A stretch of DNA of 35,949 nucleotides. Origin: Butyrivibrio sp. LB2008 (GTDB lineage: Bacteria; Bacillota; Clostridia; Lachnospirales; Lachnospiraceae). The stretch lies in the NCBI RefSeq assembly GCF_000621565.1, contig NZ_JHXZ01000025.1, positions 1 through 35,949 of the forward strand, given 5' to 3'. Under the pieces are notes generated by a model. It made no database searches and was not told the origin of the DNA. It saw only the letters and a program-made list of their open reading frames with translations. Position numbers and translations under genes: made by a program. Numbering within the stretch: position 1 is the first letter of the stretch; every line of letters starts with the position of its first letter. This document shows, piece after piece, positions 16,516 through 24,988 of this stretch.

Positions 16516-16869
16516 TTATGCTTTTGGCATTGTGATCCCGGCAATTCTTACATTGACATCAGTGACCTCAAGTCCCGTCATATTCTCAATCGCTGTCTGA
16601 ACGCGAGTCTGAGCCTGCTGACATGTAGCGGGGATATTATATCCATATGACATCATAAGAGCAAGATCAACCTTAACCTGAGTCTGCCCTACAATAACCT
16701 TTGCTCCCTTCGCAAGGTTTTTACGGCTTACTTTTTCAAGTACGTCGCTTGTATAATTACCTGCCATGGCGGATACTCCGTCAACTTCAAGAGCTGCAAG
16801 TGCCGCTATTCTGGCTAAAACGTCATCGGCAATCTTAACTGCTCCGATTTCCGCGAGTTCTTTTCCCAT
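16516..16869 (-). CDS. Asp23/Gls24 family envelope stress response protein
   Basis: 117 residues of the Asp23/Gls24 family: VKIADDVLARIAALAALEVD, GVSAM, then KVDLALMMSYGYNIPATCQQ and VNVRIAGITM. In staphylococci Asp23 lies at the membrane through a partner and responds to alkaline or cell-wall stress; its role in Clostridia is unclear. Members directly before nusB are common in Firmicutes. GAGGTGA precedes the ATG. It is the first gene of the operon, driven by an extended -10 promoter just upstream. Confidence 0.93.
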   Translation of the reverse strand: MGKELAEIGAVKIADDVLARIAALAALEVDGVSAMAGNYTSDVLEKVSRKNLAKGAKVIVGQTQVKVDLALMMSYGYNIPATCQQAQTRVQTAIENMTGLEVTDVNVRIAGITMPKA

Positions 16870-16901
16870 ATTACTTCACCTCATATTAAGTCTTTCTACA
16901 T

Positions 16902-16910
16902 AGTATACCA
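16902..16910 (-). promoter_or_regulatory. Extended -10 promoter of the asp23-nusB-...-pcrA unit
   Basis: On the minus strand TGG-TATACT forms an extended -10 (TGn TATACT), 33 bases before the asp23 ATG. The -35 region is poor (AT-rich, no clear TTGACA), as is usual with extended -10 promoters. No other strong promoter is evident within the following 12 kb, where most intergenic gaps are under 40 bases. Confidence 0.6.
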
Positions 16911-16943
16911 CACTTCGTGCTTAAATAAATAGATGTCTATTAA

Positions 16944-16994
16944 GGAAAAAACATTGTTAGCATTAACGATATATTCGCTAATACTAACAATGTT
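16944..16994 (-). terminator. Rho-independent terminator after the transglutaminase lipoproteins
   Basis: AACATTGTTAG (16950-16960) and CTAACAATGTT (16984-16994) form a perfect 11-bp stem with a 23-base loop that can partly pair inside (ttagc/gctaa). On the minus strand it is followed by TTTTTTCC. It starts 12 bases after the stop at 17007 and separates this unit from asp23. Confidence 0.85.
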
Positions 16995-17006
16995 ATTTTT
17001 TGAACG

Positions 17007-18428
17007 TCACAGCCAAAAGATAATTGTCTTAGTCTCTTCAAAAATCGTATATGAGACCGTCTTGGTATTTCCCTGAAGATATTCAAATACGTTTTTCTCA
17101 TTTATAAGTTTATTATATAGTGAATCATAGACTTCTTTTGAAGAACATTTAATGGTCACATTATCGCTTCCGTCTTTGTACCTTCTGTCAAAAAGATCTT
17201 TTACAAGATTAAGATCATCATTCTTAAAGTACTCATCTTCACGTACATAATAATTATCAGTCATGCTGTTGCACTCAGGAAGAGCTATAACATCCGAGAG
17301 TGTATGATTTGTTTTTATACTTTCTGTTGTAACACACAGATAATCATAATTAACTCTGGGAAGTTTCATTTTGTCTTCTGTCTCACCACTGGTTGTCTGA
17401 TATGAAGCATCTCCCCATGTAGTATCCACATAGTAATATTTGCCATTACATAATACCAGATTCCACGAATGTTTAGCATCCGCGCTGGCCCTTGTCTCTA
17501 CCGTTCCCGAAACAAATGTGCATTTAACACCCAGTTTATTGAGCAGGTACTGTGTAGCTTTTGCATATCCGCTGCATACGCTCTCTTTTCCAATGAAAAC
17601 AGAGCAGATGTTTTGGTTATCGGGCGCATTGGACACATAATCCGTGTTTGCTATCAGATATTCATAAACATATTTAATAGCATAATAGTCATCGTCGGAT
17701 GACGGCGCATTTGCAATGCACTCATTTACGCATTTATCAATTATTTTCTGCCTTCTGGCGACTTCCTTAAGATCATAAGTATACGCGCCGGAAAAAGCAA
17801 TCTTATCAACAACATCTCCGACAGTATGTTTTTCAAAATTATAGCCTTCAACCCAGAATATTTCCGGATGATCGATCATAAGATAGTTAAAAACAAGATC
17901 GATGGCATATTCGCTGGTTGCGGAAACATAAACTTTTTTGGCCTCTTTTGTAATAATGAGATACAGCTCTGCATATAATGTTTTGCCCGCATCAGTAAGT
18001 TTATCAAAAGCATAATTCCCTTCCTGCTGCTTTTTTACCTCATTTATATTTTTTTCAGTCAGTCCCGCATCCTCGCGAACTTTTTTCACTTCACTGTCAG
18101 TATCCGTATCAAAGAACTTTCTGTAAAAAGATGCAAAATCAGAATCCGCCGGTTCATTCTCATCAAATGTGGATGAATCTGAAGCATCATCTATCCCTTC
18201 CATCTCCGGTTCATCGGAAACTTCGGTATCCTCAATCTCTTCCGAAAAAAGCGATGTCGGATCGTCATAATCATTATCCGTAAGCTCCAGAATATCAAGA
18301 TATTCATCCAAACTCGAATACTCACATCCGCACAAAAATGCCGATGACACAAAAATCACAGAAAAAACAACCGCAATTCTTGCGTATATACATTTATATT
18401 TTCTCTTTACTACCATGCTACTTTTCAA
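17007..18428 (-). CDS. Transglutaminase-like lipoprotein (paralogue 1)
   Basis: 473 residues. The signal peptide ends in a lipobox LCGC (32-35) with Cys35 as the likely lipidation site. Residues 36-110 are an acidic, probably disordered linker. The transglutaminase-like core has Cys285 (ESVCSGYAKATQ), His320 (KHSWNLV) and Asp335 (YYVDTTWGD), a complete Cys-His-Asp triad. Such bacterial domains act as peptidases, cross-linkers or amidases on the cell surface; the substrate is unknown. The start is TTG at 18428 with GAGGGG 5 bases upstream; the ATG at 18416 is too far from that site. It follows its paralogue by 27 bases. The domain is clearly related to that of paralogue 2 (shared NQNICSVFIG, YLLNKLG and DTTWGD), so this is a tandem duplication. 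Confidence 0.9.
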   Translation of the reverse strand: MKSSMVVKRKYKCIYARIAVVFSVIFVSSAFLCGCEYSSLDEYLDILELTDNDYDDPTSLFSEEIEDTEVSDEPEMEGIDDASDSSTFDENEPADSDFASFYRKFFDTDTDSEVKKVREDAGLTEKNINEVKKQQEGNYAFDKLTDAGKTLYAELYLIITKEAKKVYVSATSEYAIDLVFNYLMIDHPEIFWVEGYNFEKHTVGDVVDKIAFSGAYTYDLKEVARRQKIIDKCVNECIANAPSSDDDYYAIKYVYEYLIANTDYVSNAPDNQNICSVFIGKESVCSGYAKATQYLLNKLGVKCTFVSGTVETRASADAKHSWNLVLCNGKYYYVDTTWGDASYQTTSGETEDKMKLPRVNYDYLCVTTESIKTNHTLSDVIALPECNSMTDNYYVREDEYFKNDDLNLVKDLFDRRYKDGSDNVTIKCSSKEVYDSLYNKLINEKNVFEYLQGNTKTVSYTIFEETKTIIFWL

Positions 18429-18455
18429 AATGTCCCCTCATTTTTATTTATATAT

Positions 18456-20444
18456 TTATTTAATCCAAATAGCAATAGTATTGGTATCTTCATAAAGTGT
18501 GTAAGAAAATCTCTTATCTCCCTGAAGATATCCGAATATTGCTCCATCCTTTATAAGCTGTTGATACAGCGAATTATAAATATCTTTCGACGCACATCTT
18601 ATTGTAGCATTATCGCCGCCTTCTGCGTATCTCTTATCAAAAACTTCTTTTACGCGGCCCATATCTGCGCTGTCAAGATATAGATTTTCTCTCACATAAT
18701 AGTTATCTTTTGTATTGTTACATTCGGGATAATCAATCCTATCGGAAAGATTGTGATTGATTCCCATAGCCTCTTTGGTAAGAAGCAAATAATCATAGTT
18801 GATTCTCGGTTTTCCATCGGCTGAAGTCATTCCGGTATCGCCCCAAGTGGTATCCATATAATAATATGCACCGTTACATCTTACAAGGTTCCAGGCGTGA
18901 TTTCCACCGCCCTGGCCGTTATCGGCATATCCTGTAACGTATGTGCACTTGATTCCAAGTTTATTAAGTAAATACTGTGTAGCCCTTGCATATCCACTGC
19001 AAACGGTCTTTCTGCCAATAAATACAGAGCAGATATTCTGATTGTCAGGTGCTCTCAGATCATACTCGGTATTAGCTATCAGGTAATCATATACATACTT
19101 TATAGCATAATATTCATCTTCCGTAGAAGGTGCTCCGGCAAGACATTTATCGACATATTCGTTTATCTTTGCCTGTCTGTTTGCGACCTCATTGAGGTCA
19201 TATGTATAAACTCCCGTAAAAGCAAGTTTATCAATTCCACCATTATAAGTAAAATGTTTTACATAGCGATATCCGTTCACCCAGAATATTTCCGGATGAT
19301 CCATCATAAGATAATCAAAAGCAAGTTGTATGGCATCGGGATTGTTTGTTGAAACAAATACTCCGTCTGCCTCCTTATTGATAATCTGAAGAAGTTCAAC
19401 ATAAAGTGTCTTTCCGCCTTCGCTAAGTCTGCTGTAAGCGTAATAACCTTCCTGCTGCTTCTTAAGTTCAGCAATACTTTCATCTGTAAGCCCTGCTGCT
19501 TCGCGAACCTTTATAGCATTCGCATCTGAAAAACCCCTGTAAGAAGACTCATATCCTTGATCCATCTTCTGTCTTCCGTCATCGGGAAGAGCCTCATTGT
19601 TATTTGGTTCGCTGTCAGGTTTCTTGGGTTCTTCAGGTTTTTCTGTGCTTTCAGTTGCGCCTGCATCATCAGCCGTTTTTTCGCTGTCAGTATTTTGGGC
19701 AGCATCTGTGTCTTTGTCGGAATCAGATTTCTGATCGTCTTCCTTTTTCTTGTCACCGTCAGTGTCCTGATTGCTTTCTTTGTTTTCTTCCTTATTGCAA
19801 TCATTATTCTGATCTTTTTCCTTGTCCTTGTTACACTCGGTACTCTGATCGGTACTCTGATCGGTACTCTGATCGGTGCACTGATCATTTGCCTTGTCTT
19901 TGTCGGAAGAGGCATCCTGATTGTTTTCCTTGTTCTTGTCACAGTCGTTGTTCTTATCGGAACTTTTATTGGAACTTTTTTTCTTTTTACAACCGGAATT
20001 CTGATCTGCATCCTTACTGCTGTCTGCATCGGAATTGGAATCATCTTCCCTCCTGTCTCCAAGAACATTTTGTTCATCGTCTGTAGCCCAATCTGTAGAC
20101 TCATCCGTCCCCTCGTCAGAAGTCTCATCTTTTGATTCATTATACTTATCAAGAAGATCGTTTAACTCATCAAGGTCTTCGGGCGACACATCCTTGTTAT
20201 CAAGGATATCCGAAAGATCGATGTCTCCCGAATCCTCATCGAGATCGTCAAGCATATCATAATATGCTTCCATATCTGCTTCATCACAACCGCATAATGA
20301 AAAAGATGTTGCAGCTACAATCGAGAACACTGTTGCATATCTTAAGAATTTGCAACTTAATTCTTTCATCCATATTAAGTTTTTCTTAACTATTAAGTCA
20401 TTATTTTCTCCATTTTTTCTCTTTCCTCTTAAGCGTTTCTTCAA
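18456..20444 (-). CDS. Transglutaminase-like lipoprotein with long charged Cys-containing linker (paralogue 2)
   Basis: 662 residues. Basic N-terminus, hydrophobic segment and lipobox LCGC (50-53; Cys53 probably lipidated). Residues 54-105 are acidic. Residues 106-290 form a low-complexity Asp/Lys/Asn/Gln/Ser/Glu linker with DQST repeats and cysteines at 152, 168, 189, 204 and 216. The transglutaminase core has Cys482 (KTVCSGYARATQ), His516 (GNHAWNL) and Asp531 (YYMDTTWGD). Anchored outside the cell, it probably reaches through the wall on its linker; the substrate is unknown. The start is TTG 20444, after GGGGG 7 bases upstream; ATG 20369 (residue 26) gives a more usual signal length and is a real alternative. 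It follows prfC by 31 bases. Confidence 0.88.
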   Translation of the reverse strand: MKKRLRGKRKNGENNDLIVKKNLIWMKELSCKFLRYATVFSIVAATSFSLCGCDEADMEAYYDMLDDLDEDSGDIDLSDILDNKDVSPEDLDELNDLLDKYNESKDETSDEGTDESTDWATDDEQNVLGDRREDDSNSDADSSKDADQNSGCKKKKSSNKSSDKNNDCDKNKENNQDASSDKDKANDQCTDQSTDQSTDQSTECNKDKEKDQNNDCNKEENKESNQDTDGDKKKEDDQKSDSDKDTDAAQNTDSEKTADDAGATESTEKPEEPKKPDSEPNNNEALPDDGRQKMDQGYESSYRGFSDANAIKVREAAGLTDESIAELKKQQEGYYAYSRLSEGGKTLYVELLQIINKEADGVFVSTNNPDAIQLAFDYLMMDHPEIFWVNGYRYVKHFTYNGGIDKLAFTGVYTYDLNEVANRQAKINEYVDKCLAGAPSTEDEYYAIKYVYDYLIANTEYDLRAPDNQNICSVFIGRKTVCSGYARATQYLLNKLGIKCTYVTGYADNGQGGGNHAWNLVRCNGAYYYMDTTWGDTGMTSADGKPRINYDYLLLTKEAMGINHNLSDRIDYPECNNTKDNYYVRENLYLDSADMGRVKEVFDKRYAEGGDNATIRCASKDIYNSLYQQLIKDGAIFGYLQGDKRFSYTLYEDTNTIAIWIK
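19841..19882 (-). repeat. 12-bp tandem repeat coding DQST
   Basis: Three exact copies of tactctgatcgg (19841-19876) and a fourth diverged copy (tgcactgatc...) encode repeated Asp-Gln-Ser-Thr in the linker of the second transglutaminase lipoprotein. The repeat is a multiple of three, so slippage would change linker length without frameshift. Confidence 0.9.
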
Positions 20445-20475
20445 TAACTTACCCCCGTTGTGTTGCTTGTATTAC

Positions 20476-22080
20476 CTAGTTTCTTTTAAATTCTGAAAGT
20501 ACCAATCCCTCATTTCTTTCCATTGTCATGCCGACACTCCATTCGTTAACAAATAAAAGGAGCGGTCTGTCATGCATATCCTTTATTCTCTTCATGTCAG
20601 ATGTGCCCACGATTGAGGCCATATCTATGTTTTCGTTGTCCACCCATCTGATATGTTCGTATGGTAGACTTTCTAGAATGATATCTACATTGTACTCGCT
20701 TTGTAACCTAAATTTCAAGACATCAAATTGAAGAATTCCAACAACTCCGACAATAATTTCCTCCAAACCCGTGTTATACTCTTGAAAAATCTGGATTGCA
20801 CCCTCTTGAGCAATTTGTGAAATTCCTTTAACAAATTGTTTACGTTTCATTGTGTCGACCTGACGCACCCTTGCAAAATGTTCGGGAGCGAATGTCGGAA
20901 TCCCCTGATAAACGACATTGTCTTTAGGCATGCAAACAGTATCACCGATAGAGAATATACCGGGATCGAATACACCCATGATATCTCCTGCATAAGCTTC
21001 GCTGAGAATCTTTCTCTCATCAGCCATAAGCTGCTGAGGCTGTGAAAGGCGCATAACCTTTCCACTCTGGACATGCTTTACTTCTTTATCCGCATCATAT
21101 CTTCCTGAGCAGATTCTCATAAATGCAACCCTGTCTCTGTGTGCCTTATTCATATTAGCCTGAATCTTAAATACAAATGCTGTAAAATCTCTCTCAAAAG
21201 GATCGATATTTTCCCCATCAGCAGATGTACGTCCGGTAGGAGGAGTTGCCATCTTAAGGAAATGATGTAAAAACAGCTCTACACCGAAATTCTGAAGAGC
21301 TGATCCAAAAAATACAGGTGTAAGTTCACCCTTTCTTACTCTCTCAAGATCATACTCAGCTCCGGCTCCGTCCAAAAGCTCGATTTCGCTCTGAAGTTTC
21401 TCAAAAGCATCATTTCCGACAACCGATTCAACAGCTGCCTTATCGGCGGGATCTATAATTGTCTCCTTACCTTCCTTGGTACCCTTCTGAGTCTCTGAAA
21501 AGGTAACGATATGTCCTTCTCTTCTGTCATAAATGCCCTTAAAGTTCTTTCCCGAACCAATAGGCCAGTTCATCGGACATGTGGCGATTCCAAGGTTATT
21601 CTCGATATCATCGAGAAGATCAAATGTATCCATGGCATCGCGGTCCAACTTGTTGATGAAAGTAAAGATCGGAATATGGCTCATTGCACAGACTTTAAAG
21701 AGCTTTCTTGTCTGAGCCTCAACACCCTTACTTGCATCTATGACCATGACAGCAGAATCCGCAGCCATAAGTGTTCTGTATGTATCCTCTGAGAAATCCT
21801 GGTGTCCCGGTGTATCAAGGATATTTATGCAACATCCCTCAAAGTTAAACTGAAGAACAGAAGAAGTAACTGAGATACCACGCTGTTTCTCGATTTCCAT
21901 CCAGTCAGATACGGCATGTTTTGCAGTTGCTTTTCCTTTAACGCTTCCCGCCATATTGATCGCACCACCGTAGAGAAGGAATTTCTCCGTAAGTGTTGTC
22001 TTACCTGCATCAGGGTGGGAAATAATCGCAAATGTACGTCTTTTATTTATCTCATTTATTGTTTCTTTTGTATTGCTCAT
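20476..22080 (-). CDS. prfC: Peptide chain release factor 3
   Basis: 534 residues. Ribosomal GTPase that recycles RF1/RF2 after termination. G1 SHPDAGKTTL (21-30), the switch I region with RGISVTSSV, G3 DTPGHQDFSEDT, G4 INKLDRDAMD, then domains II-III ending FVNEWSVGMTMERNEGL. Full length. GAGGAAAAG directly precedes the ATG. A strong hairpin stands just upstream (22098-22131). It may head the unit prfC and the two lipoproteins, since the gap to the latter is only 31 bases and lacks a terminator. Confidence 0.96.
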   Translation of the reverse strand: MSNTKETINEINKRRTFAIISHPDAGKTTLTEKFLLYGGAINMAGSVKGKATAKHAVSDWMEIEKQRGISVTSSVLQFNFEGCCINILDTPGHQDFSEDTYRTLMAADSAVMVIDASKGVEAQTRKLFKVCAMSHIPIFTFINKLDRDAMDTFDLLDDIENNLGIATCPMNWPIGSGKNFKGIYDRREGHIVTFSETQKGTKEGKETIIDPADKAAVESVVGNDAFEKLQSEIELLDGAGAEYDLERVRKGELTPVFFGSALQNFGVELFLHHFLKMATPPTGRTSADGENIDPFERDFTAFVFKIQANMNKAHRDRVAFMRICSGRYDADKEVKHVQSGKVMRLSQPQQLMADERKILSEAYAGDIMGVFDPGIFSIGDTVCMPKDNVVYQGIPTFAPEHFARVRQVDTMKRKQFVKGISQIAQEGAIQIFQEYNTGLEEIIVGVVGILQFDVLKFRLQSEYNVDIILESLPYEHIRWVDNENIDMASIVGTSDMKRIKDMHDRPLLLFVNEWSVGMTMERNEGLVLSEFKRN

Positions 22081-22097
22081 CTTTTCCTCTACTCAAC

Positions 22098-22131
22098 ATG
22101 AGGCCGGCATGAATTAACATCCCGACCTCAT
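22098..22131 (-). promoter_or_regulatory. Strong hairpin in the prfC leader, not a terminator
   Basis: On the minus strand ATGAGGTCGG pairs with CCGGCCTCAT (10 bp, one G-U), then after a single G-G mismatch ATG pairs with CAT around loop TTAATT. No T-tract follows (GTTGAGTAGAGG comes next), so it is not a terminator. The CCTC of the 3' arm could instead pair with the GAGG of the prfC ribosome binding site 10 bases on, giving two exclusive states. The rest of the 165-base pnp-prfC gap holds a weaker imperfect stem (22172-22205) and no gene. Confidence 0.5.
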
Positions 22132-22245
22132 AAATCTGTTTATTCTATAGTTTCTTTTTACAAGGACATAAGGAGGTTCTGCTCTCGCACGAAGTGCTCG
22201 CCAGAACAAGCTTCACACTAGACTCGATAATACCTCGTCAAGTGT

Positions 22246-24333
22246 TCAGTCTTTAGCGTCCTTAATTGAGAAGCTGATTCTTCCCATCTTGTCCTTACCG
22301 AGGCATACAACCTTAACTACATCGCCGAGTGTAAGAACATCCTCTACGCGGTCGATTCTCTCCTTGGAAATCTTGCTGATATGAACCATACCCTCTTTTC
22401 CGGGAGCGAACTCAACAAATGCACCAAACTCTTTTATGCTGATTACCTTACCTGTGAAGGTCTGACCTTTCTCGAAGTCAGTAACAATGATATTTACCAT
22501 ATCTATTGCCTGCTGAAGCTTCTCCTGGTCTTCTCCGCATACAGAAACCTTACCGTCATCGGTAATATCAATCTTAACGCCTGTACGAGCGATGATCTCG
22601 TTGATTGTCTTTCCTCTCTGTCCGACAACATCACCGATCCTCTCGGGATCGATCTGAATAGATACGATCTTGGGAGCATACTTGGATACTTCCTTACGAG
22701 GCTCAGCAATAGCCTTGCTCATACACTCATCCATGATGAAGAATCTTGCCTCGCGGCACTGCTCGATAGCTGTCTCAACGATAGGCTTTGTAAGACCGTG
22801 AATCTTGATATCCATCTGGATAGCTGTGATACCTTCTTTTGTACCTGTTACCTTGAAGTCCATATCTCCGAAGAAATCTTCAAGTCCCTGGATATCTGTA
22901 AGTACGATGAAATCATCGTCTGTATCGCCTGTTACAAGACCGCAGCTGATACCTGCAACCATCTTCTTGATGGGAACACCTGCAGCCATAAGTGACATGC
23001 ATGATGCGCAAGTTGAAGCCATTGATGTCGATCCGTTAGACTCAAATGTCTCTGATACGCAACGGATTGCATAAGGGAACTCCTCAACGCTTGGAAGAAC
23101 GGGAAGAAGTGCTCTCTCTGCAAGTGCACCGTGTCCGATCTCTCTACGTCCGGGTCCTCTTGAAACCTTTGTCTCACCTACTGAATAAGCAGGGAAGTTG
23201 TACTGGTGTACATATCTCTTATCTGAAGCAAACTCATCAAGTCCCTCAACTTTCTGAGCCTCTGAAAGAGGTGCAAGGGTTGTAACGTCACAGATCTGTG
23301 TCTGTCCACGAGTAAACATAGCACTTCCGTGTACTCTGGGGATAAGATCGATCTCAGCTGAAAGAGGTCTGATCTGCTTGATATCACGTCCGTCAGGTCT
23401 CTTGTGATCCTTAAGGATCATCTTACGAACTGTCTTCTTCTCATACTGGTAAATAGCTTCACCGAGAATTGCAAGCCACTCTTCGTTTTCTGCAAACTTC
23501 TCTGTGAGTCTGTCTGTAATCTCTGCGATATTGTTCTCTCTTGTCTGCTTGTCATCTGTAAATACAGCCTTTTCCATCTCCTCGGGAGGAACAACTTCTT
23601 TGATTGCTGCAAAGAGTTCTTCGGGAACCGCACAGCTTGTATACTCGTGCTTAGGCTTACCGATCTCTGCCACAATACCCTTGAAGAATTCAATGATCTG
23701 AAGGTTTACATCATGAGCCTTGTAGATAGCTTCCTTCATCTTCTCTTCAGGAATCTCGTTAGCTCCTGCCTCGATCATGATAACCTTCTGACCTACTGAT
23801 GCAACAGTAAGCTTAAGGTCGCCTGTATTCCACTGCTCCTGGGTAGGATTGATGATAAGCTCTCCATCGATCATACCAACCTGTGTCATAGCACAAGGGC
23901 CATCGAAAGGAATATCTGAAATTGAAACAGATACAGATGCACCAAGCATAGCTACGAGCTCAGGTCTGCACTGATTATCAACAGCCATAACCATAGTCTC
24001 GATTGTTACATCATTTCTGTAATCCTTAGGGAAAAGAGGACGCATAGGTCGATCGATAACACGGCTTGTAAGGATAGCATTCTCAGAAGGCTTACCCTCT
24101 CTCTTGTTATATCCGCCGGGGAACTTGCCCACTGCATAGAATTTCTCGCTGTATTCAACGCTCAAAGGGAAGAAATCAATTCCTTCTCTGGGCTTTGCAG
24201 ATGCTGTTGCCGTACAAAGAACTGTTGTATCTCCATACTGCATAAATGCACATCCGTTAGCCTGTTTACCTACTTTGCCGATCTCTACTTTAAGAGTACG
24301 TCCGGCAAGATCCATTGTGTAAGTCTTAACCAT
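22246..24333 (-). CDS. pnp: Polyribonucleotide nucleotidyltransferase (PNPase)
   Basis: 695 residues. Phosphorolytic 3'-5' exoribonuclease of mRNA decay, a trimer of double RNase PH domains. The first PH domain starts at KTYTMDLAGRTLKVE; the second contains the phosphate-binding and active region around FTRGQTQICDVTTL and SNGSTSMASTCAS, then DIQGLEDFFGDMDFKVTGT. KH (GQRGKTINEIIARTGVKIDI) and S1 (GKVISIKEFGAFVEFAPGKE) domains close the protein. I choose ATG 24333 (MVKTYTMD), with GAAGGAG 6 bases upstream; the frame extends five residues further to 24348 over that site. Downstream of rpsO, the usual order. Confidence 0.97.
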   Translation of the reverse strand: MVKTYTMDLAGRTLKVEIGKVGKQANGCAFMQYGDTTVLCTATASAKPREGIDFFPLSVEYSEKFYAVGKFPGGYNKREGKPSENAILTSRVIDRPMRPLFPKDYRNDVTIETMVMAVDNQCRPELVAMLGASVSVSISDIPFDGPCAMTQVGMIDGELIINPTQEQWNTGDLKLTVASVGQKVIMIEAGANEIPEEKMKEAIYKAHDVNLQIIEFFKGIVAEIGKPKHEYTSCAVPEELFAAIKEVVPPEEMEKAVFTDDKQTRENNIAEITDRLTEKFAENEEWLAILGEAIYQYEKKTVRKMILKDHKRPDGRDIKQIRPLSAEIDLIPRVHGSAMFTRGQTQICDVTTLAPLSEAQKVEGLDEFASDKRYVHQYNFPAYSVGETKVSRGPGRREIGHGALAERALLPVLPSVEEFPYAIRCVSETFESNGSTSMASTCASCMSLMAAGVPIKKMVAGISCGLVTGDTDDDFIVLTDIQGLEDFFGDMDFKVTGTKEGITAIQMDIKIHGLTKPIVETAIEQCREARFFIMDECMSKAIAEPRKEVSKYAPKIVSIQIDPERIGDVVGQRGKTINEIIARTGVKIDITDDGKVSVCGEDQEKLQQAIDMVNIIVTDFEKGQTFTGKVISIKEFGAFVEFAPGKEGMVHISKISKERIDRVEDVLTLGDVVKVVCLGKDKMGRISFSIKDAKD

Positions 24334-24480
24334 TTTTATCTCCTTCACTCACATTAATCCGAATATGATACGTGGGTTTCAAGGTCATAATATGCATCTC
24401 GAATGCGTCGAAATGTATATTATAACTTTGAAAGCCCCGGTTCATATTCCATCACTTGAACAAAACATTAATAAAGACGG

Positions 24481-24517
24481 AATAAGCCGATTTGCATCAG
24501 CCTCATCCCGCCTTATT
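24481..24517 (-). terminator. Possible weak terminator or processing stem between rpsO and pnp
   Basis: AATAAG (24481-24486) and CTTATT (24512-24517) pair, followed inward by a mismatch and two more G-C pairs. The minus-strand tail is only moderately T-rich (CCGTCTTTATTAATG). The 195-base gap 24334-24528 has no gene. In many bacteria an RNA stem between rpsO and pnp is the site of RNase III cleavage and pnp autocontrol. Confidence 0.35.
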
Positions 24518-24528
24518 GTTTCTACAGA

Positions 24529-24795
24529 TTACTTTCTCAAACCAAGATCTGCGATAAGCTTACGATAAGCTTCGATGTCCTTCTTCTTGAGGTATCCAAG
24601 GAGACTACGTCTCTGTCCAACCATCTTAAGAAGACCTCTTCTTGAGTGGTGATCCTTAGGGTTCTTCTGAAGGTGAGCGTTGAGCTCCTGAATTCTCTCT
24701 GTAAGAATTGCAACCTGAACTTCCGGTGAACCTGTATCTCCGGCTTTTCTCGCAAACTTGTTGATAACTTCTGTTTTCTTCTCTTTTGTGATCAT
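24529..24795 (-). CDS. rpsO: 30S ribosomal protein S15
   Basis: 88 residues, the universal size: [20 protein letters not shown] then [34 protein letters not shown], ending ADLGLRK. It binds the 16S rRNA three-way junction. AAGGAG lies 8 bases before ATG 24795, which fixes the start; the frame continues upstream to 24837 but without support. It has its own promoter and a structured leader. Confidence 0.98.
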   Translation of the reverse strand: MITKEKKTEVINKFARKAGDTGSPEVQVAILTERIQELNAHLQKNPKDHHSRRGLLKMVGQRRSLLGYLKKKDIEAYRKLIADLGLRK

Positions 24796-24908
24796 TTCTA
24801 CACTCCTTATAAATTTTAATGAATCCGCCCGATACACAGAAAAGGGTTGGAGTATCCCGCATCCGAGTATAGGTAGTTCCGTTGCTGCACATAAAGTCTG
24901 TACGCAAC
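24796..24908 (-). promoter_or_regulatory. Structured rpsO 5' leader, candidate S15 autoregulatory RNA
   Basis: About 113 bases lie between the predicted transcription start and the S15 ATG. On the minus strand GTTGC-GTAC pairs with GTGC-a-GCAAC (9 bp with one bulge) around an 8-9 base loop; a second stem GATAC/GTATC follows over the middle. No T-tract precedes the gene, so control would act on translation. Several unrelated S15 leader RNAs are known in bacteria; whether this is one of them I cannot tell by eye. Confidence 0.4.
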
Positions 24909-24914
24909 TAAGTT

Positions 24915-24943
24915 ATATTAGCATATATATTCTTTTATGTAAA
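24915..24943 (-). promoter_or_regulatory. Sigma-A-type promoter for rpsO-pnp
   Basis: On the minus strand TTTACA (24943-24938) and TAATAT (24920-24915) with a 17-base spacer. A stem CGGCTT/AAGCCG (24952-24967) just upstream, 22 bases after the ABC-F stop, may weakly end the preceding operon but has no good T-tract. Confidence 0.65.
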
Positions 24944-24988
24944 GTCATTATCGGCTTGTCAAAGCCGAAAACATATGCACCGGATACC

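Noticed and set aside
19557..20135. A 192-codon plus-strand frame full of Ile, Val, Leu and Phe resembling a membrane protein
   Set aside because: It is the antisense of the Asp/Lys/Asn-rich lipoprotein linker, whose codons give hydrophobic residues on the other strand. No ribosome site or family pattern.
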